From: LH-M37 sp032251315
Lineage (GTDB): Bacteria; Pseudomonadota; Gammaproteobacteria; SZUA-229
Length of the DNA: 60,522 nucleotides
Direction: 5' to 3'
NCBI GenBank assembly: GCA_032251315.1
Contig: JAVVEE010000004.1
Span: forward strand, 1 to 60,522
The translations under genes were made by a program, and so were the position numbers. The stretch's first letter is position 1. The number at the start of each line of letters is the position of its first letter. Below are positions 1 to 8,797 of the stretch, in pieces. The notes under the pieces are model-generated. The model was not told the origin of the DNA. It made no database searches and saw only the letters and a list, made by a program, of their open reading frames with translations.

Positions 1-473
1 GTGCGGTTGGCAATCACCAGCTCGGAGGGGTGTTCGCTCAGCATCGGTTCGATAACACCACGTACTGCGCCACCCGCGCCAAGAATGAGGATGCGTTTGT
101 TTTTTAATGATACCTGATGGTTTTCGATAAGGTCGCGCACCAGCCCGATGCCGTCGGTGTTTTCGCCGAAAAAACGGCCATCGGCTTCGACCATGAGGGT
201 GTTGACCGCGCCGGCGCGTTCAGCGCGCGGGCTGCGGTGATCCGCCAGCTGCCAGGCCTGCTGCTTGAAGGGTACGGTGATGTTCAGCCCCTTGCCGTTA
301 TTGGCGACAAACTCGCGCACCCGCGCTTCAAAGTCATCCACTTCCGCCAGTTCGGCGGTGTAGCTCAGCGACTGCCCGGTCTGCTCGGCAAACAGGCGAT
401 GAATCTGCGGTGATCGGCTGTGGCTGATCGGGTTGCCGAACACGGCGTAGCGATCAATGCTATCTGCGTGCAT
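1..473 (-). CDS. aroE: Shikimate dehydrogenase, 5' part only (cut by window edge)
   Basis: The first 157 residues are visible; the rest lies beyond position 1. AroE reduces 3-dehydroshikimate to shikimate with NADPH in the cytoplasmic aromatic amino acid pathway. Seen: the substrate motif NPISHSRSP (residues 14-22), catalytic Lys70 in TVPFKQ, Asn91 in AVNTL, Asp107 in GENTDGIG, and the Rossmann glycine loop GAGGAVRG at 132-139 followed by ANRT, the NADP-selecting turn. The ATG (471-473) directly abuts the hemB stop codon (474-476), so the two genes are probably cotranscribed with hemB first. There is no sign of damage in the visible part. Confidence 0.95.
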   Translation of the reverse strand, partial: MHADSIDRYAVFGNPISHSRSPQIHRLFAEQTGQSLSYTAELAEVDDFEARVREFVANNGKGLNITVPFKQQAWQLADHRSPRAERAGAVNTLMVEADGRFFGENTDGIGLVRDLIENHQVSLKNKRILILGAGGAVRGVIEPMLSEHPSELVIANR

Positions 474-1475
474 TTATTCGGCTAACCACTGCGCCACGTC
501 TTTGGCGTAATAGGTGAGAATGCCGTCGGCGCCGGCGCGTTTCATCGACAGCAGGCTTTCCATGACCACGGCTTTTTCATCCAGCCAGCCGTTCTGTGCG
601 GCGGCCTTGAGCATGGCGTATTCGCCGCTAACCTGGTAGACAAAAGTCGGCGCACCGAATTCGTCCTTGATGCGGCGGACGATGTCGAGGTAGGGCATAC
701 CGGGCTTGACCATGACCATGTCGGCGCCTTCTTCCAGATCGAGCGCCACTTCACGAATGGCTTCGTCGGAATTGGCCGGATCCATCTGGTAGCTGTATTT
801 GTTGCCTGCGCCGAGGTTGGCGGCCGAGCCCACCGCATCGCGGAACGGGCCGTAAAAACTGGAGGCGTATTTGGCAGCGTAAGCGAGGATGCGGGTATGA
901 ATGTAACCGGCCTCTTCCAGGGCTTCGCGGATGGCGCCGATACGCCCGTCCATCATGTCCGAGGGCGCCACCACATCGGCACCGGCTTCAGCGTGTGACA
1001 GCGCCTGCCTGACCAGCACTTCGATGGTTTCATCGTTGAGTACATAGCCGGTTTCGTCAATCAGCCCGTCCTGGCCGTGACTGGTAAAGGGGTCGAGGGC
1101 GACGTCGGTAATTACGCCAAGTTCGGGGAATTTTGCTTTCAGTGCGCGCACCGCCCGCTGTGCCAGGCCGTCAGGATTAAAGGCTTCCTCGGCGCTATCG
1201 GATTTTTTCTCCTTGCCCACCACCGGAAACAGCGCAATGGCGGGAATGCCCAGCTTCAGGCACTGCTCGGCTTCGAGCAGCAGCTGATCGATACTGACGC
1301 GTTCCACGCCGGGCATGGAGGCGACCGCTTCGCGCTGGTTCTCGCCTTCGAGCACGAACATCGGACAGATCAGGTCGTCGCTGTGCACATGGTGTTCGCG
1401 CATCAGTCGACGTGAGAAATCGTCACGGCGCATGCGACGCATACGTATGCCCTGAAAAAGCCCGGTAGTTGACAT
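474..1475 (-). CDS. hemB: Delta-aminolevulinic acid dehydratase (porphobilinogen synthase)
   Basis: Condenses two 5-aminolevulinate molecules to porphobilinogen for haem synthesis. The protein is 333 residues from the ATG at 1475, which has a GGAG six bases upstream; a GTG four codons earlier (1487) lacks a comparable site, so the ATG is preferred. The Schiff-base lysines are visible as Lys202 (YAAKYASSFYGPFRDA) and Lys257 (MVKPGMPYLD). The metal-site stretch at about 124-137 reads DVALDPFTSHGQDG, with Asp and Ala in place of the cysteines of zinc enzymes. This places it in the magnesium/potassium-dependent bacterial class. aroE follows without a gap. Confidence 0.97.
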   Translation of the reverse strand: MSTTGLFQGIRMRRMRRDDFSRRLMREHHVHSDDLICPMFVLEGENQREAVASMPGVERVSIDQLLLEAEQCLKLGIPAIALFPVVGKEKKSDSAEEAFNPDGLAQRAVRALKAKFPELGVITDVALDPFTSHGQDGLIDETGYVLNDETIEVLVRQALSHAEAGADVVAPSDMMDGRIGAIREALEEAGYIHTRILAYAAKYASSFYGPFRDAVGSAANLGAGNKYSYQMDPANSDEAIREVALDLEEGADMVMVKPGMPYLDIVRRIKDEFGAPTFVYQVSGEYAMLKAAAQNGWLDEKAVVMESLLSMKRAGADGILTYYAKDVAQWLAE

Positions 1476-1777
1476 GATGATCTCCACAGTTGAATTAGAT
1501 GGCCGTTATTGTATCAGCCCGGCAGCGCTGATATCTATGCTGATGTGGTGAAGATGGTTTGTGTATATTGTTAAAGCAAAAAATTGAACAGCCGCGGACT
1601 GGCCGAAAAAAGCAGGGAAAGCCGGTATCGTGTGCTGGTGCTTCACTACACGCCGGATACAGAATAGATGCTGAATATGCTTTTATAAAAAAGCGGCTTT
1701 CCTCAGCGTCTCCGCACCTCAGCGGTAATTATGATTCGGCGTATTCAGCGCAATAACTCATAGCATGATCGATTCGC
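1476..1777. other. Intergenic region between hemF and hemB (302 bp)
   Basis: No convincing gene. It contains a divergent copy of the CCGCAGAGG-type repeat on the minus strand (1697-1728). An imperfect inverted repeat, GCTGAATATGC near 1669 against GCGTATTCAGC near 1739, could fold the region downstream of hemF. The hemB ribosome site lies at its left edge. An open frame at 1559-1756 has no recognisable protein features. Confidence 0.6.
1697..1728 (-). repeat. Divergent copy of the interspersed ACCGCAGAGG repeat
   Basis: Read on the minus strand the stretch starts ACCGCTGAGGTGCGGAGAC and continues GCTGAGGAAAG. It follows the plan of the better copies near 11.8 kb and 38.3 kb (ACCGCAGAG, then CGC-rich, then GAGAAA), with several substitutions. 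It lies downstream of hemF and is followed by CCGCTTTTTTATAAAAGC, so it could contribute to transcript ending. Assignment to the family is by eye. Confidence 0.5.
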
Positions 1778-2698
1778 TCAGTCAGCGTTAAACCAGTCTT
1801 TGGGTTTCAGGTAGTAGTCGTAAAGCTCGGCTTCGGCGCTGCCGGCTTCGGGCTGCCAGTTGTATTTGAAATGCACTACCGGCGGTAGCGACATCAATAT
1901 CGATTCGGTGCGGCCGCCGGTTTGCAGGCCGAACAGGGTGCCGCGATCATAAACTAGATTGAATTCCACATAACGGCCGCGACGGTAGAGCTGGAATTCG
2001 CGTTGCGCTTCGCTGTATTCGGTATTCTTTCGGCGCTGCACAATCGGTAGGTATGCTTTCAAATAATGGTCGCCGACGCTGCGGGTGAAATCGAAGCAGT
2101 GATCAAAGCCACCTTCGTTCAGGTCATCGAAAAATAACCCGCCGATGCCACGCTGTTCATCGCGGTGTTTCAGATAGAAATAGTCATCACACCATTGTTT
2201 ATATTTGGGATAGGCTTCATCGCCAAAGGGCTGGCAGGCCTGCTGTGAAATTTTGTGCCAGTGCAGGCAGTCCTCTTTATTGCCGTAGTAGGGGGTCAGA
2301 TCGAAACCACCGCCAAACCACCATACCGGCTCAGCGCCTTCCTTGCGGGCGATAAAGAAACGCACATTGGCATGCGAAGTGGGAATGTTCGGGTTGCGTG
2401 GATGGATGACCAGTGAGACGCCCATGGCTTCAAACTCCCTGCCGGCTAATTCGGGGCGGTGGGCGGTGGCCGAGGCCGGCAGTTGTCCGCCGGTAACGTG
2501 TGAAAAATTCACCCCTGCCTGTTCGAAAACAGCGCCATTGGAAAGCACCCGGGTAATGCCGCCACCACCGCCGGTTTCACGTTGCCATTCATCAATAATG
2601 AAATCGGTCTGGCCATCTTCAGCGGCGAGTCCATCGCAGATGCTTTTTTGCAGGCTGAGTAAATATTCTTTGACGGCGCGGGTATCGGGTTGTGACAT
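1778..2698 (-). CDS. hemF: Oxygen-dependent coproporphyrinogen III oxidase
   Basis: Converts coproporphyrinogen III to protoporphyrinogen IX by oxidative decarboxylation using O2. The 306 residues match the usual family length (about 300). Seen: the signature around residues 93-115 (VSLVIHPRNPNIPTSHANVR, with His99 and His109) and GGGFDLTPYYG at 129-139, followed by a conserved aromatic-rich C-terminal half ending in YYLKPKDWFNAD. It lies 13 bases downstream of tsaC on the same strand, the end of the dprA-smg-topA-tsaC-hemF series. The oxygen requirement implies aerobic or microaerobic growth; an anaerobic counterpart (hemN), if present, is outside the window. Confidence 0.97.
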   Translation of the reverse strand: MSQPDTRAVKEYLLSLQKSICDGLAAEDGQTDFIIDEWQRETGGGGGITRVLSNGAVFEQAGVNFSHVTGGQLPASATAHRPELAGREFEAMGVSLVIHPRNPNIPTSHANVRFFIARKEGAEPVWWFGGGFDLTPYYGNKEDCLHWHKISQQACQPFGDEAYPKYKQWCDDYFYLKHRDEQRGIGGLFFDDLNEGGFDHCFDFTRSVGDHYLKAYLPIVQRRKNTEYSEAQREFQLYRRGRYVEFNLVYDRGTLFGLQTGGRTESILMSLPPVVHFKYNWQPEAGSAEAELYDYYLKPKDWFNAD

Positions 2699-2711
2699 GG
2701 GCGAAGCTCGT

Positions 2712-3266
2712 TTATTGGCGTAGGGTTAAAAGGCTGTCCAGGGTTTTGATAGTTGACGGTTGTCCGCTGAGATGACGGTCGTCAATTAACAGGGCCGCTA
2801 CTTTATCATGAAAATATTTATGTGCCTGCAAGGCATTGCGCGCAGGCTTCATGCCCGACAGGTTCGCGCTGGTCGAGACCAGAGGGTGTCCAAGCTGCCG
2901 GCAGAGTTCTGTCACCACCGGGTGTCGGGTTATGCGTATAGCGAGGGTGTGTTCGGGGTTGCTGAGCCACTCGGGCAATGACTCTCTGGCGGGAACCACC
3001 CAGCTGGTCGGGCGCTCTGTCTGCAACAGGCTGCGTTCTTCGCTGGCGGTAAGCGGCTCTATGTAATCGTCGAAAAGTTCCAGCGTGTGGCCCAGCAAAA
3101 TGAAGCCCTTGCCGGATTCCCGTTCTTTCAGCTGATTGAGATAAGTGACCGCAGAAAAATTCAGGGGGTCGCAGCCTAGCCCGTAGACAGTGTCGGTGGG
3201 GTAGACAATGACGCCACCCTGTCGAATCTGGTGAGCGGCGTAGCTGACGGCAAAATGGCTCGCCAT
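2712..3266 (-). CDS. tsaC: L-threonylcarbamoyladenylate synthase (YrdC/Sua5 family)
   Basis: Makes threonylcarbamoyl-AMP from threonine, bicarbonate and ATP, the first step of the t6A37 modification of ANN-decoding tRNAs. The 184 residues match the short TsaC form without the Sua5 domain. Seen: the nucleotide-binding N-terminus VIVYPTDTVYGLGCDP (19-34), basic and serine-rich segments in the middle, and the Ser/Asn stretch LVSTSANLSG that binds the product. The ATG (3264-3266) lies six bases after the topA stop, so translation is probably coupled. The linkage to topA, smg and dprA is common in gammaproteobacteria. Confidence 0.95.
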   Translation of the reverse strand: MASHFAVSYAAHQIRQGGVIVYPTDTVYGLGCDPLNFSAVTYLNQLKERESGKGFILLGHTLELFDDYIEPLTASEERSLLQTERPTSWVVPARESLPEWLSNPEHTLAIRITRHPVVTELCRQLGHPLVSTSANLSGMKPARNALQAHKYFHDKVAALLIDDRHLSGQPSTIKTLDSLLTLRQ

Positions 3267-3272
3267 CCGGGT

Positions 3273-5720
3273 TTACTTCTTCTTGACGGCTTTCTTTTTC
3301 GGGGCCGCTTTTTTCTTCACCGTCTTCTTTTTCGGCGCGGCTTTTTTCTTCACGGTCTTTTTCTTTGGCGCGGCTTTTTTCTTTACCGCCTTTTTCTTTG
3401 CAGCTTTCTTTTTGCCGCGACCTTTGCGGAAAGGGGCTTCTGCCAGCAGTTTTTCGCACTCTTCCTGGGTGAGGTCTTTAGGCTCCCTGTCCTTGGGGAT
3501 CTTGGCGTTTTTTTCACCGTCGGTAATGTAAGGGCCAAAGCGACCGTTTAACACTTCGATGTTGGTGCCTTCAAAACTCTTGATGTATTTATTGGCATCG
3601 AACTCTTTTTTCGCCGTAATTAGTTCCATGGCCTGCTCAAGAGTGATGTTGTAGGGGTCAATACCCTGATCCTGATACGCCTTGTTGATGGAGACAAATT
3701 TGTTGTCATACTTAACATACGGTCCAAAGCGACCATAGTTGGTTGAAACTTTTTCTCCTTCAGGCGTCTCGCCCAGCTCACGGGGCAGCACCAGCAGGTC
3801 CCGGTAGTTGTCCATGGTGACATCGTGCATTTTCATGCCCGGCTTGAGGCTGGCAAAGCGGGGTTTGTCCTCATCGTCCTTGTCGCCAATCTGCACAAAG
3901 GGGCCATAGGGGCCCATGCGTACACTGATGGGCTTGCCGCTTTCAGGGTCGGTGCCGATGTGGCGCGATTGGGCAACGTCAGCACGACTGACATTGGCCT
4001 CTTTATCTTCCACCAGTTCTTTGAAAGGCTCCCAGAAATTTCTTAGCAACGGCACCCAGTCCTCTTCACCACGGGCTACGCTATCGAGCTCGTCTTCGAG
4101 GTTGGCGGTGAATTTGTAATCGACATAGCGAGTGAAATGTTCGGTGAGAAAATTATTAACAATACGGCCGATGTCGGTGGGGGTGAAGCGGCGATTCTCC
4201 AGTTCCACGTAGCCACGGTTGACCAGCGTTGAAATAATGCTGGCATAGGTCGACGGGCGACCGATATCGTATTCTTCCAGCGTTTTTACCAGGCTGGCTT
4301 CAGAAAAACGTGGTGGCGGCTCAGTAAAGTGCTGGTCGTTTTTGATATCCAGCAGCTTGACCTTCTCGCCTTCCTTGAGTTCGGGCAGCAGTTTTTCGTC
4401 GTCATCATCCTTGCTGTCGTCAGCGCTTTCCATATACACCGACATGAAGCCGGGGTGGCGAATGGTGGAGCCGGTGGCGCGGAAGACATTGCCTTCGCCG
4501 CAGCCCAGATCAACCCTGACAGTATCCAGGGTAGCGTGGATCATCTGGCAGGCCATGGTGCGTTTCCAGATGAGTTCGTAAAGCGCAAACTGATCGGGTT
4601 TCAAGTAGGCCTTGATCTTCTCGGGCGTATGATTCACCGAGGTGGGGCGAATCGCCTCATGGGCTTCCTGTGCATTTTTAGATTTGCTTTTGAATACGCG
4701 CGGCGCATCCGGCAGATTGTCCTCGCCGAAACGCTGTTTGATCAGGCCGCGAATCTCATCGGTGGCTTCAGTCGCCAGGCTCAATGAGTCGGTACGCATG
4801 TAGGTGATCAGGCCGACGGTTTCGCCACCGATATCAATGCCTTCATACAGATTCTGGGCGGTGCGCATGGTGCGCTGCGCAGTGAAGCGCAGTTTTCGCG
4901 AGGCTTCCTGCTGCAGGGTGGAAGTGGTAAAGGGTGGAGAAGGATTGCGCTTGCGCTGTTTCTTCTCAATATTGATAACCGTGAGCTCACCCTGCGCCGC
5001 CGCAAGCAGGGTATTACGGATTTCAGTCGCGGTGTCCGCATCGGTGACGCTGAACTGTTTTATTTTCTCGTTCTTGTACAGGTTCAGCTTGCTGGCAAAC
5101 GGTTGCTTGTCCTTGGCGACCTCCGCTTCAATGGTCCAGTATTCCTGTGGCTCGAATTGTTCGATTTCTATTTCGCGTTCGACAATCAGGCGCAAGGCCG
5201 GGCTTTGTACCCGGCCGGCTGACAAGCCGCGCTGGACTTTTTTCCACAACAGGGGTGACAGGTTGAAGCCGACCAGGTAATCGAGAGCACGTCTGGCCTG
5301 CTGGGCATTGATCAGGTTGTAGGAGAGTTCTCGCGGCGAGGCAATGGCTTGTTGGATGGCGCGCTTGGTGACCTCGTTGAAAACCACGCGGTGCACTTCG
5401 ACATTATCGAGCAGGCCTTTTTCTTTCAGCAGTTCGAGCAAGTGCCACGAAATGGCTTCCCCTTCGCGGTCCTGGTCAGTCGCGAGATGCAGAGTGTCAG
5501 CCTTGCTGAGGGCCTTGATGATTTTCTCGACGTGTTTTTCGTTGCGCTCGATGAGCTGATACTTCATTTCGAAGTTGTGCTCGGTATCGATAGCCCCCTC
5601 TTTGGGAACAAGGTCGCGAACATGGCCATAGGAGGCCAGAACTTTGAAGTCCTTGCCCAGATATTTCTCTATGGTTTTTGCTTTTGCCGGAGATTCAACA
5701 ATAACAAGATTTTTACTCAT
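3273..5720 (-). CDS. topA: DNA topoisomerase I with lysine-rich C-terminal repeat tail
   Basis: Type IA topoisomerase that relaxes negative supercoils. The Toprim domain starts the protein (Glu9 in VIVESPAKAKT; acidic triad in TDQDREGE, 81-88) and the catalytic tyrosine is Tyr307 in TYMRTDS. After the core come three Toprim C-terminal repeats (RMGPYGPFVQIGD, NYGRFGPYVKYDN, LNGRFGPYITDGE), with no four-cysteine zinc ribbons of the E. coli kind. Residues 766-815 form a tail with 28 lysines in 50 residues, built on an 11-residue period (KKKAAPKKKTV). The total of 815 is normal for the family. It lies upstream of tsaC and downstream of smg on one strand. Confidence 0.97.
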   Translation of the reverse strand: MSKNLVIVESPAKAKTIEKYLGKDFKVLASYGHVRDLVPKEGAIDTEHNFEMKYQLIERNEKHVEKIIKALSKADTLHLATDQDREGEAISWHLLELLKEKGLLDNVEVHRVVFNEVTKRAIQQAIASPRELSYNLINAQQARRALDYLVGFNLSPLLWKKVQRGLSAGRVQSPALRLIVEREIEIEQFEPQEYWTIEAEVAKDKQPFASKLNLYKNEKIKQFSVTDADTATEIRNTLLAAAQGELTVINIEKKQRKRNPSPPFTTSTLQQEASRKLRFTAQRTMRTAQNLYEGIDIGGETVGLITYMRTDSLSLATEATDEIRGLIKQRFGEDNLPDAPRVFKSKSKNAQEAHEAIRPTSVNHTPEKIKAYLKPDQFALYELIWKRTMACQMIHATLDTVRVDLGCGEGNVFRATGSTIRHPGFMSVYMESADDSKDDDDEKLLPELKEGEKVKLLDIKNDQHFTEPPPRFSEASLVKTLEEYDIGRPSTYASIISTLVNRGYVELENRRFTPTDIGRIVNNFLTEHFTRYVDYKFTANLEDELDSVARGEEDWVPLLRNFWEPFKELVEDKEANVSRADVAQSRHIGTDPESGKPISVRMGPYGPFVQIGDKDDEDKPRFASLKPGMKMHDVTMDNYRDLLVLPRELGETPEGEKVSTNYGRFGPYVKYDNKFVSINKAYQDQGIDPYNITLEQAMELITAKKEFDANKYIKSFEGTNIEVLNGRFGPYITDGEKNAKIPKDREPKDLTQEECEKLLAEAPFRKGRGKKKAAKKKAVKKKAAPKKKTVKKKAAPKKKTVKKKAAPKKKAVKKK
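3276..3383 (-). repeat. topA: 33-bp tandem repeat inside topA encoding KKKAAPKKKTV units
   Basis: The last ~36 codons of topA consist of about three units of period 33 bp. Protein units read KKKAAPKKKTV, KKKAAPKKKTV, KKKAAPKKKAV. Codons vary between units (Lys as AAA or AAG, Ala as GCC or GCG), so the repetition is kept partly at protein level. Such tails resemble histone H1-like and AlgP-type domains and probably bind the DNA backbone non-specifically. Tandem structure makes unit number likely to vary between strains. Confidence 0.85.
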
Positions 5721-5758
5721 TCGCGGTGCTACACAGTGTTAGGTTAAAGGTTCAGAAG

Positions 5759-6250
5759 TTACTGAATGTAATCGGTGACTTCATTGAAGACCAAACTTTC
5801 CATCCAGGCAAAGGCATTTTCCTCACCAGGATGAGTGTGAAGCACGATCATGACGATCCATTTGAATTGTTCAATATCCAGAATGTGACCGAGCGCGGTG
5901 ACCCGATCCAGTACCAGCTCGCGGGTGATGGGTGTCAGAATGCCGGATTGTTCCAGGAACAGAATAAAGCTGAGACACTCCTGATCAAGAATGTTTTTTT
6001 CCACTTCGCTGAAAATACGAACACTGTTGATATGGGCAGGCGTATCGACGCTGTTTTCACGCAGGGTCGCCAGATCTTCCAGCCAGTTGAAAGCCTGATT
6101 AATCTCCTGATGGCGGAAGCCCACCTCCTCCAGCCGGAGTTGTATCTGGATGCGTTCGTCAATGGCCTCGTTACTGTCACCGTCGCTATCACCAAAGTAT
6201 TCTTCAAAGAGAAACATCAGTACATCGACGACGGATTGCTTGATCAACAT
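5759..6250 (-). CDS. smg: Smg family protein (DUF494)
   Basis: A 163-residue acidic protein whose start (MLIKQSVVDVLMFLFEEYF) and segments such as EVGFRHQEINQAFNWLEDL are typical of the Smg family. This small cytoplasmic family has no established biochemical role and is nearly always found between dprA and topA, as here. It lies 38 bases upstream of topA and about 50 bases after dprA, all on the minus strand. The name rests on sequence family and position; no function is claimed. Confidence 0.93.
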   Translation of the reverse strand: MLIKQSVVDVLMFLFEEYFGDSDGDSNEAIDERIQIQLRLEEVGFRHQEINQAFNWLEDLATLRENSVDTPAHINSVRIFSEVEKNILDQECLSFILFLEQSGILTPITRELVLDRVTALGHILDIEQFKWIVMIVLHTHPGEENAFAWMESLVFNEVTDYIQ

Positions 6251-6299
6251 GGTTATCTATTTATCCACTTGTTGTAGGGGTGAAATCTTGCCGGGCGCT

Positions 6300-7400
6300 T
6301 TATTTAATGCGTGTATATCTGCCGCCCTCGCTGACAATGGTGCCTTCAAGTTCCATAATTAACAGCATGGAAGCAATTTCGGCCGCTGAAAAACCACTGC
6401 GTTCGACTAGCTCGTCGATTGCAATGGCTTCATATTGCAGGCATTTGAGCAGTTTTAGGTGATCGGGGTCAAGTGTCTGCTCTTTTTTTCTGGTATTTGC
6501 CGGTTCTTTTGGTGAATTGACGGGGGCCGGCGTGAAGGGCAGCAATTCTTCAATAATATCTTCAGCAGTCTCCACCAGTTTGGCGCCCTGACGAATCAGT
6601 TGATGACAGCCGCGTGATAGCGGGTTGTGGATGGAACCGGGAATGGCGAACACTTCGCGACTCTGTTCGAGGGCATGTTTGGCGGTAATCAGGGAGCCAC
6701 TTTTGAGCGCCGCCTCCACCACCAGTGTACCCAGTGAAATGCCGCTGATGATGCGGTTTCTGCGGGGGAAAAGCCCGCGGTGGGGTTCGGTGCCGATGGG
6801 CATTTCCGAAACCACAGCGCCGTGATTGGCGATTTCCTCGGCCAGGGCGCGGTGGGCTGCCGGATAGACGATGTCCAGACCATGCGCCACCAGTGCGATG
6901 GTGCCGGCGATGCCCTGCAATGCGCCCTGATGGCTGGCGCCGTCAATGCCGATTGCGAGGCCACTGGTGATGGTGATGCCGGAGGCGGAGAGGTATTTGG
7001 CAAAATCGGAGGCGGTTCTTCTTCCCGCCGCGGTCGGATTGCGACTGCCCACCATGGCCAGCTGCGGCTGCTGCAGGTAGTCGGGATCGCCACGTACAAA
7101 CAATACCGGCGGCGGATGGAGAATGGATTTTAGCTGGGGCGGGTATTGCGGGTCAAACAGGGTGAGGATGTGGTGGTTGTCCGCCGCATCCCGCCATTCG
7201 AGATCAAGCTGTACGGCATCAAGGTCGGGCTGCTGAATGGCGGCGATGGTCTGTTGGCTGAATCCCAGTGCCGATAATTGACCGCGACTGGCGGCCAGAA
7301 TTTTTTCAGGCGGGCCGAAGTTCTCCAGCAGTTTGTGAAACCCCGCTGCGCCGAGTCCGGTGGCGCGCAGCAATATCAGCCAGTCTTTGACATCATTCAT
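6300..7400 (-). CDS. dprA: DNA processing protein DprA
   Basis: Protects incoming single-stranded DNA and loads RecA during natural transformation. The 366 residues show the usual plan. An N-terminal SAM-like helical part is followed by an extended Rossmann fold with MVGSRNPTAAGRR (116-128), SGLAIGIDGASHQGAL (146-161) and FPRRNRIISGIS near 211-222. A C-terminal winged helix (about 310-365, LLKCLQYEAIAIDELVERSG) completes it. It is located between the LysM lipoprotein and smg on the same strand. Competence itself cannot be inferred, because dprA is kept in many species that have not been shown to transform. Confidence 0.95.
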   Translation of the reverse strand: MNDVKDWLILLRATGLGAAGFHKLLENFGPPEKILAASRGQLSALGFSQQTIAAIQQPDLDAVQLDLEWRDAADNHHILTLFDPQYPPQLKSILHPPPVLFVRGDPDYLQQPQLAMVGSRNPTAAGRRTASDFAKYLSASGITITSGLAIGIDGASHQGALQGIAGTIALVAHGLDIVYPAAHRALAEEIANHGAVVSEMPIGTEPHRGLFPRRNRIISGISLGTLVVEAALKSGSLITAKHALEQSREVFAIPGSIHNPLSRGCHQLIRQGAKLVETAEDIIEELLPFTPAPVNSPKEPANTRKKEQTLDPDHLKLLKCLQYEAIAIDELVERSGFSAAEIASMLLIMELEGTIVSEGGRYTRIK

Positions 7401-7453
7401 GCCTTGCTCCTCATCCCTGACGAGGCACTGCCTCGCTGTAAGCCTGATTAATA

Positions 7454-8659
7454 TTAAGGTGTAGCAACAGTGTCGTTGTTATTAATGACCAATGTCGATT
7501 CAAGAATCAGGCCGTAACTGACCTTGTCAAAGACCTGAAAAACCATCATCAGGCCGCTGCGCTGATCCGGCAGCTTGACCTCAGTCTTGCCCTTGGGGTC
7601 GAAGCGATCGGTAATGGTCTCGCCTGTAGACAGGGTCTCCAGCAGGTGACCGACTTCAAGACCATCGCGGTTGCCGCGATTGATTACAGCGATCTGAAAT
7701 TTGGCGATGCCAAAGAGCGCATCGAACAGCGAGATAATCCGGCCTTCTATTTTATGATCAGGGGTGCGTGGGTAATAAAGTGTATCACCGATGCTTTTAT
7801 CCAGTGGTAGCAGGCGATCCCCGTTCAATATTTCGCGCTCGGATGCGGTAATTCGGGCAGTGGCCGGGTCGCCATATTGCTTGATGTAGGCTTCGCCTGC
7901 ATAGATGGCTTCATAACCCAGGATCTCTTCACTTTCGAAGTCGGTTAGCGCCTCGCCGGGGCGGAAAACGGCGAAGCGAATACGCTCTTTATCCAGTTCG
8001 CCACGAACATACACGGTATTGTCCTGCGCCATCACCAGATGGTTGTCGGCACTGCCAAGAATATAAGGGGCGCTATCCAGCTCCTCTTTGGTGACAACAC
8101 GGGGTTTGCTGAGGAACTGGCGGATGGCGTCGCCGGGAATGGTAACCACGCTGGCATCAAGGCCCTGTTTGCGGATGCTCGGGTTGAGTTTTACCACTTT
8201 CATGCCGCGTTCACTGGTGCTGGTGGTCGATTTTTTGGGCTCTGTTTTTACCACCACCTGTGGTCGTCCATCGACATAGATAAGGGTCAGCACGTCGCCG
8301 GGATAAATCAGGTGCGGATTTTCAACCTGCTGATTTTTATGCCAGATTTCAGGCCAGAACCAGGGGTCACGCAGAAACTGGCTGGAGATATCCCACAGGG
8401 TATCGCCTTTTTTTACGGTGTACTGAAGCGGGCGGTTGTCCCTGAGCTGGATGCCGGCTTGCTTTTGTTCGTTGTCATCGACAGCTGAAGTTTCTGTCTG
8501 TTTTCCCATAGCCTGCGGGCTGTCCGCGTCGGTGGTCGAGGGACTCTCGGCCTGGGAAGGGTCGGGTGTGCGTTTGGACGGAAACGAGCAGGCGGAAACG
8601 CCTGAAGCCACTAAAAAGGTTACAATTGCATATTTGATGAAGATGACGGCTATGTTCAT
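7454..8659 (-). CDS. LysM-domain lipoprotein
   Basis: A 401-residue cell-envelope protein. The ATG at 8659 is chosen because it begins a lipoprotein signal peptide (MNIAVIFIKYAIVTFLVASG) with lipobox VSAC and lipidated Cys24; the open frame reaches a TTG sixteen codons further upstream that would bury this signal. A Ser/Asp/Gln-rich linker (25-75) leads to one LysM domain (79-127, TVKKGDTLWDIS and NPHLIYPGDVLTL), which binds peptidoglycan. The remaining ~270 residues have no known catalytic motif. The same protein next to dprA and divergent from def is widespread in gammaproteobacteria. The exact role is unknown; a peptidoglycan anchor or scaffold is likely. Confidence 0.9.
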   Translation of the reverse strand: MNIAVIFIKYAIVTFLVASGVSACSFPSKRTPDPSQAESPSTTDADSPQAMGKQTETSAVDDNEQKQAGIQLRDNRPLQYTVKKGDTLWDISSQFLRDPWFWPEIWHKNQQVENPHLIYPGDVLTLIYVDGRPQVVVKTEPKKSTTSTSERGMKVVKLNPSIRKQGLDASVVTIPGDAIRQFLSKPRVVTKEELDSAPYILGSADNHLVMAQDNTVYVRGELDKERIRFAVFRPGEALTDFESEEILGYEAIYAGEAYIKQYGDPATARITASEREILNGDRLLPLDKSIGDTLYYPRTPDHKIEGRIISLFDALFGIAKFQIAVINRGNRDGLEVGHLLETLSTGETITDRFDPKGKTEVKLPDQRSGLMMVFQVFDKVSYGLILESTLVINNNDTVATP

Positions 8660-8797
8660 TGTTATTTTAGGCCCCAGTATTTCCCTGAAATTATCCGTTG
8701 TTTTCAACAGTTTAGCTGATAAACTTCGATTTAATAAGTAAGTTCCCAGTGATTTTAGCAGAAATCCCTAAACTAGCCCTGATCTGAAGAAATTAAT

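Noticed and set aside
1559..1756. 65-codon frame between hemF and hemB
   Set aside because: Overlaps the repeat copy, has no ribosome site and no recognisable protein features.
3231..3551. Plus-strand frame rich in Phe, Leu and Arg opposite the topA tail
   Set aside because: It is the complement of the lysine-rich repeat; hydrophobic look comes from reading TTC/TTT runs. No ribosome site or family match.
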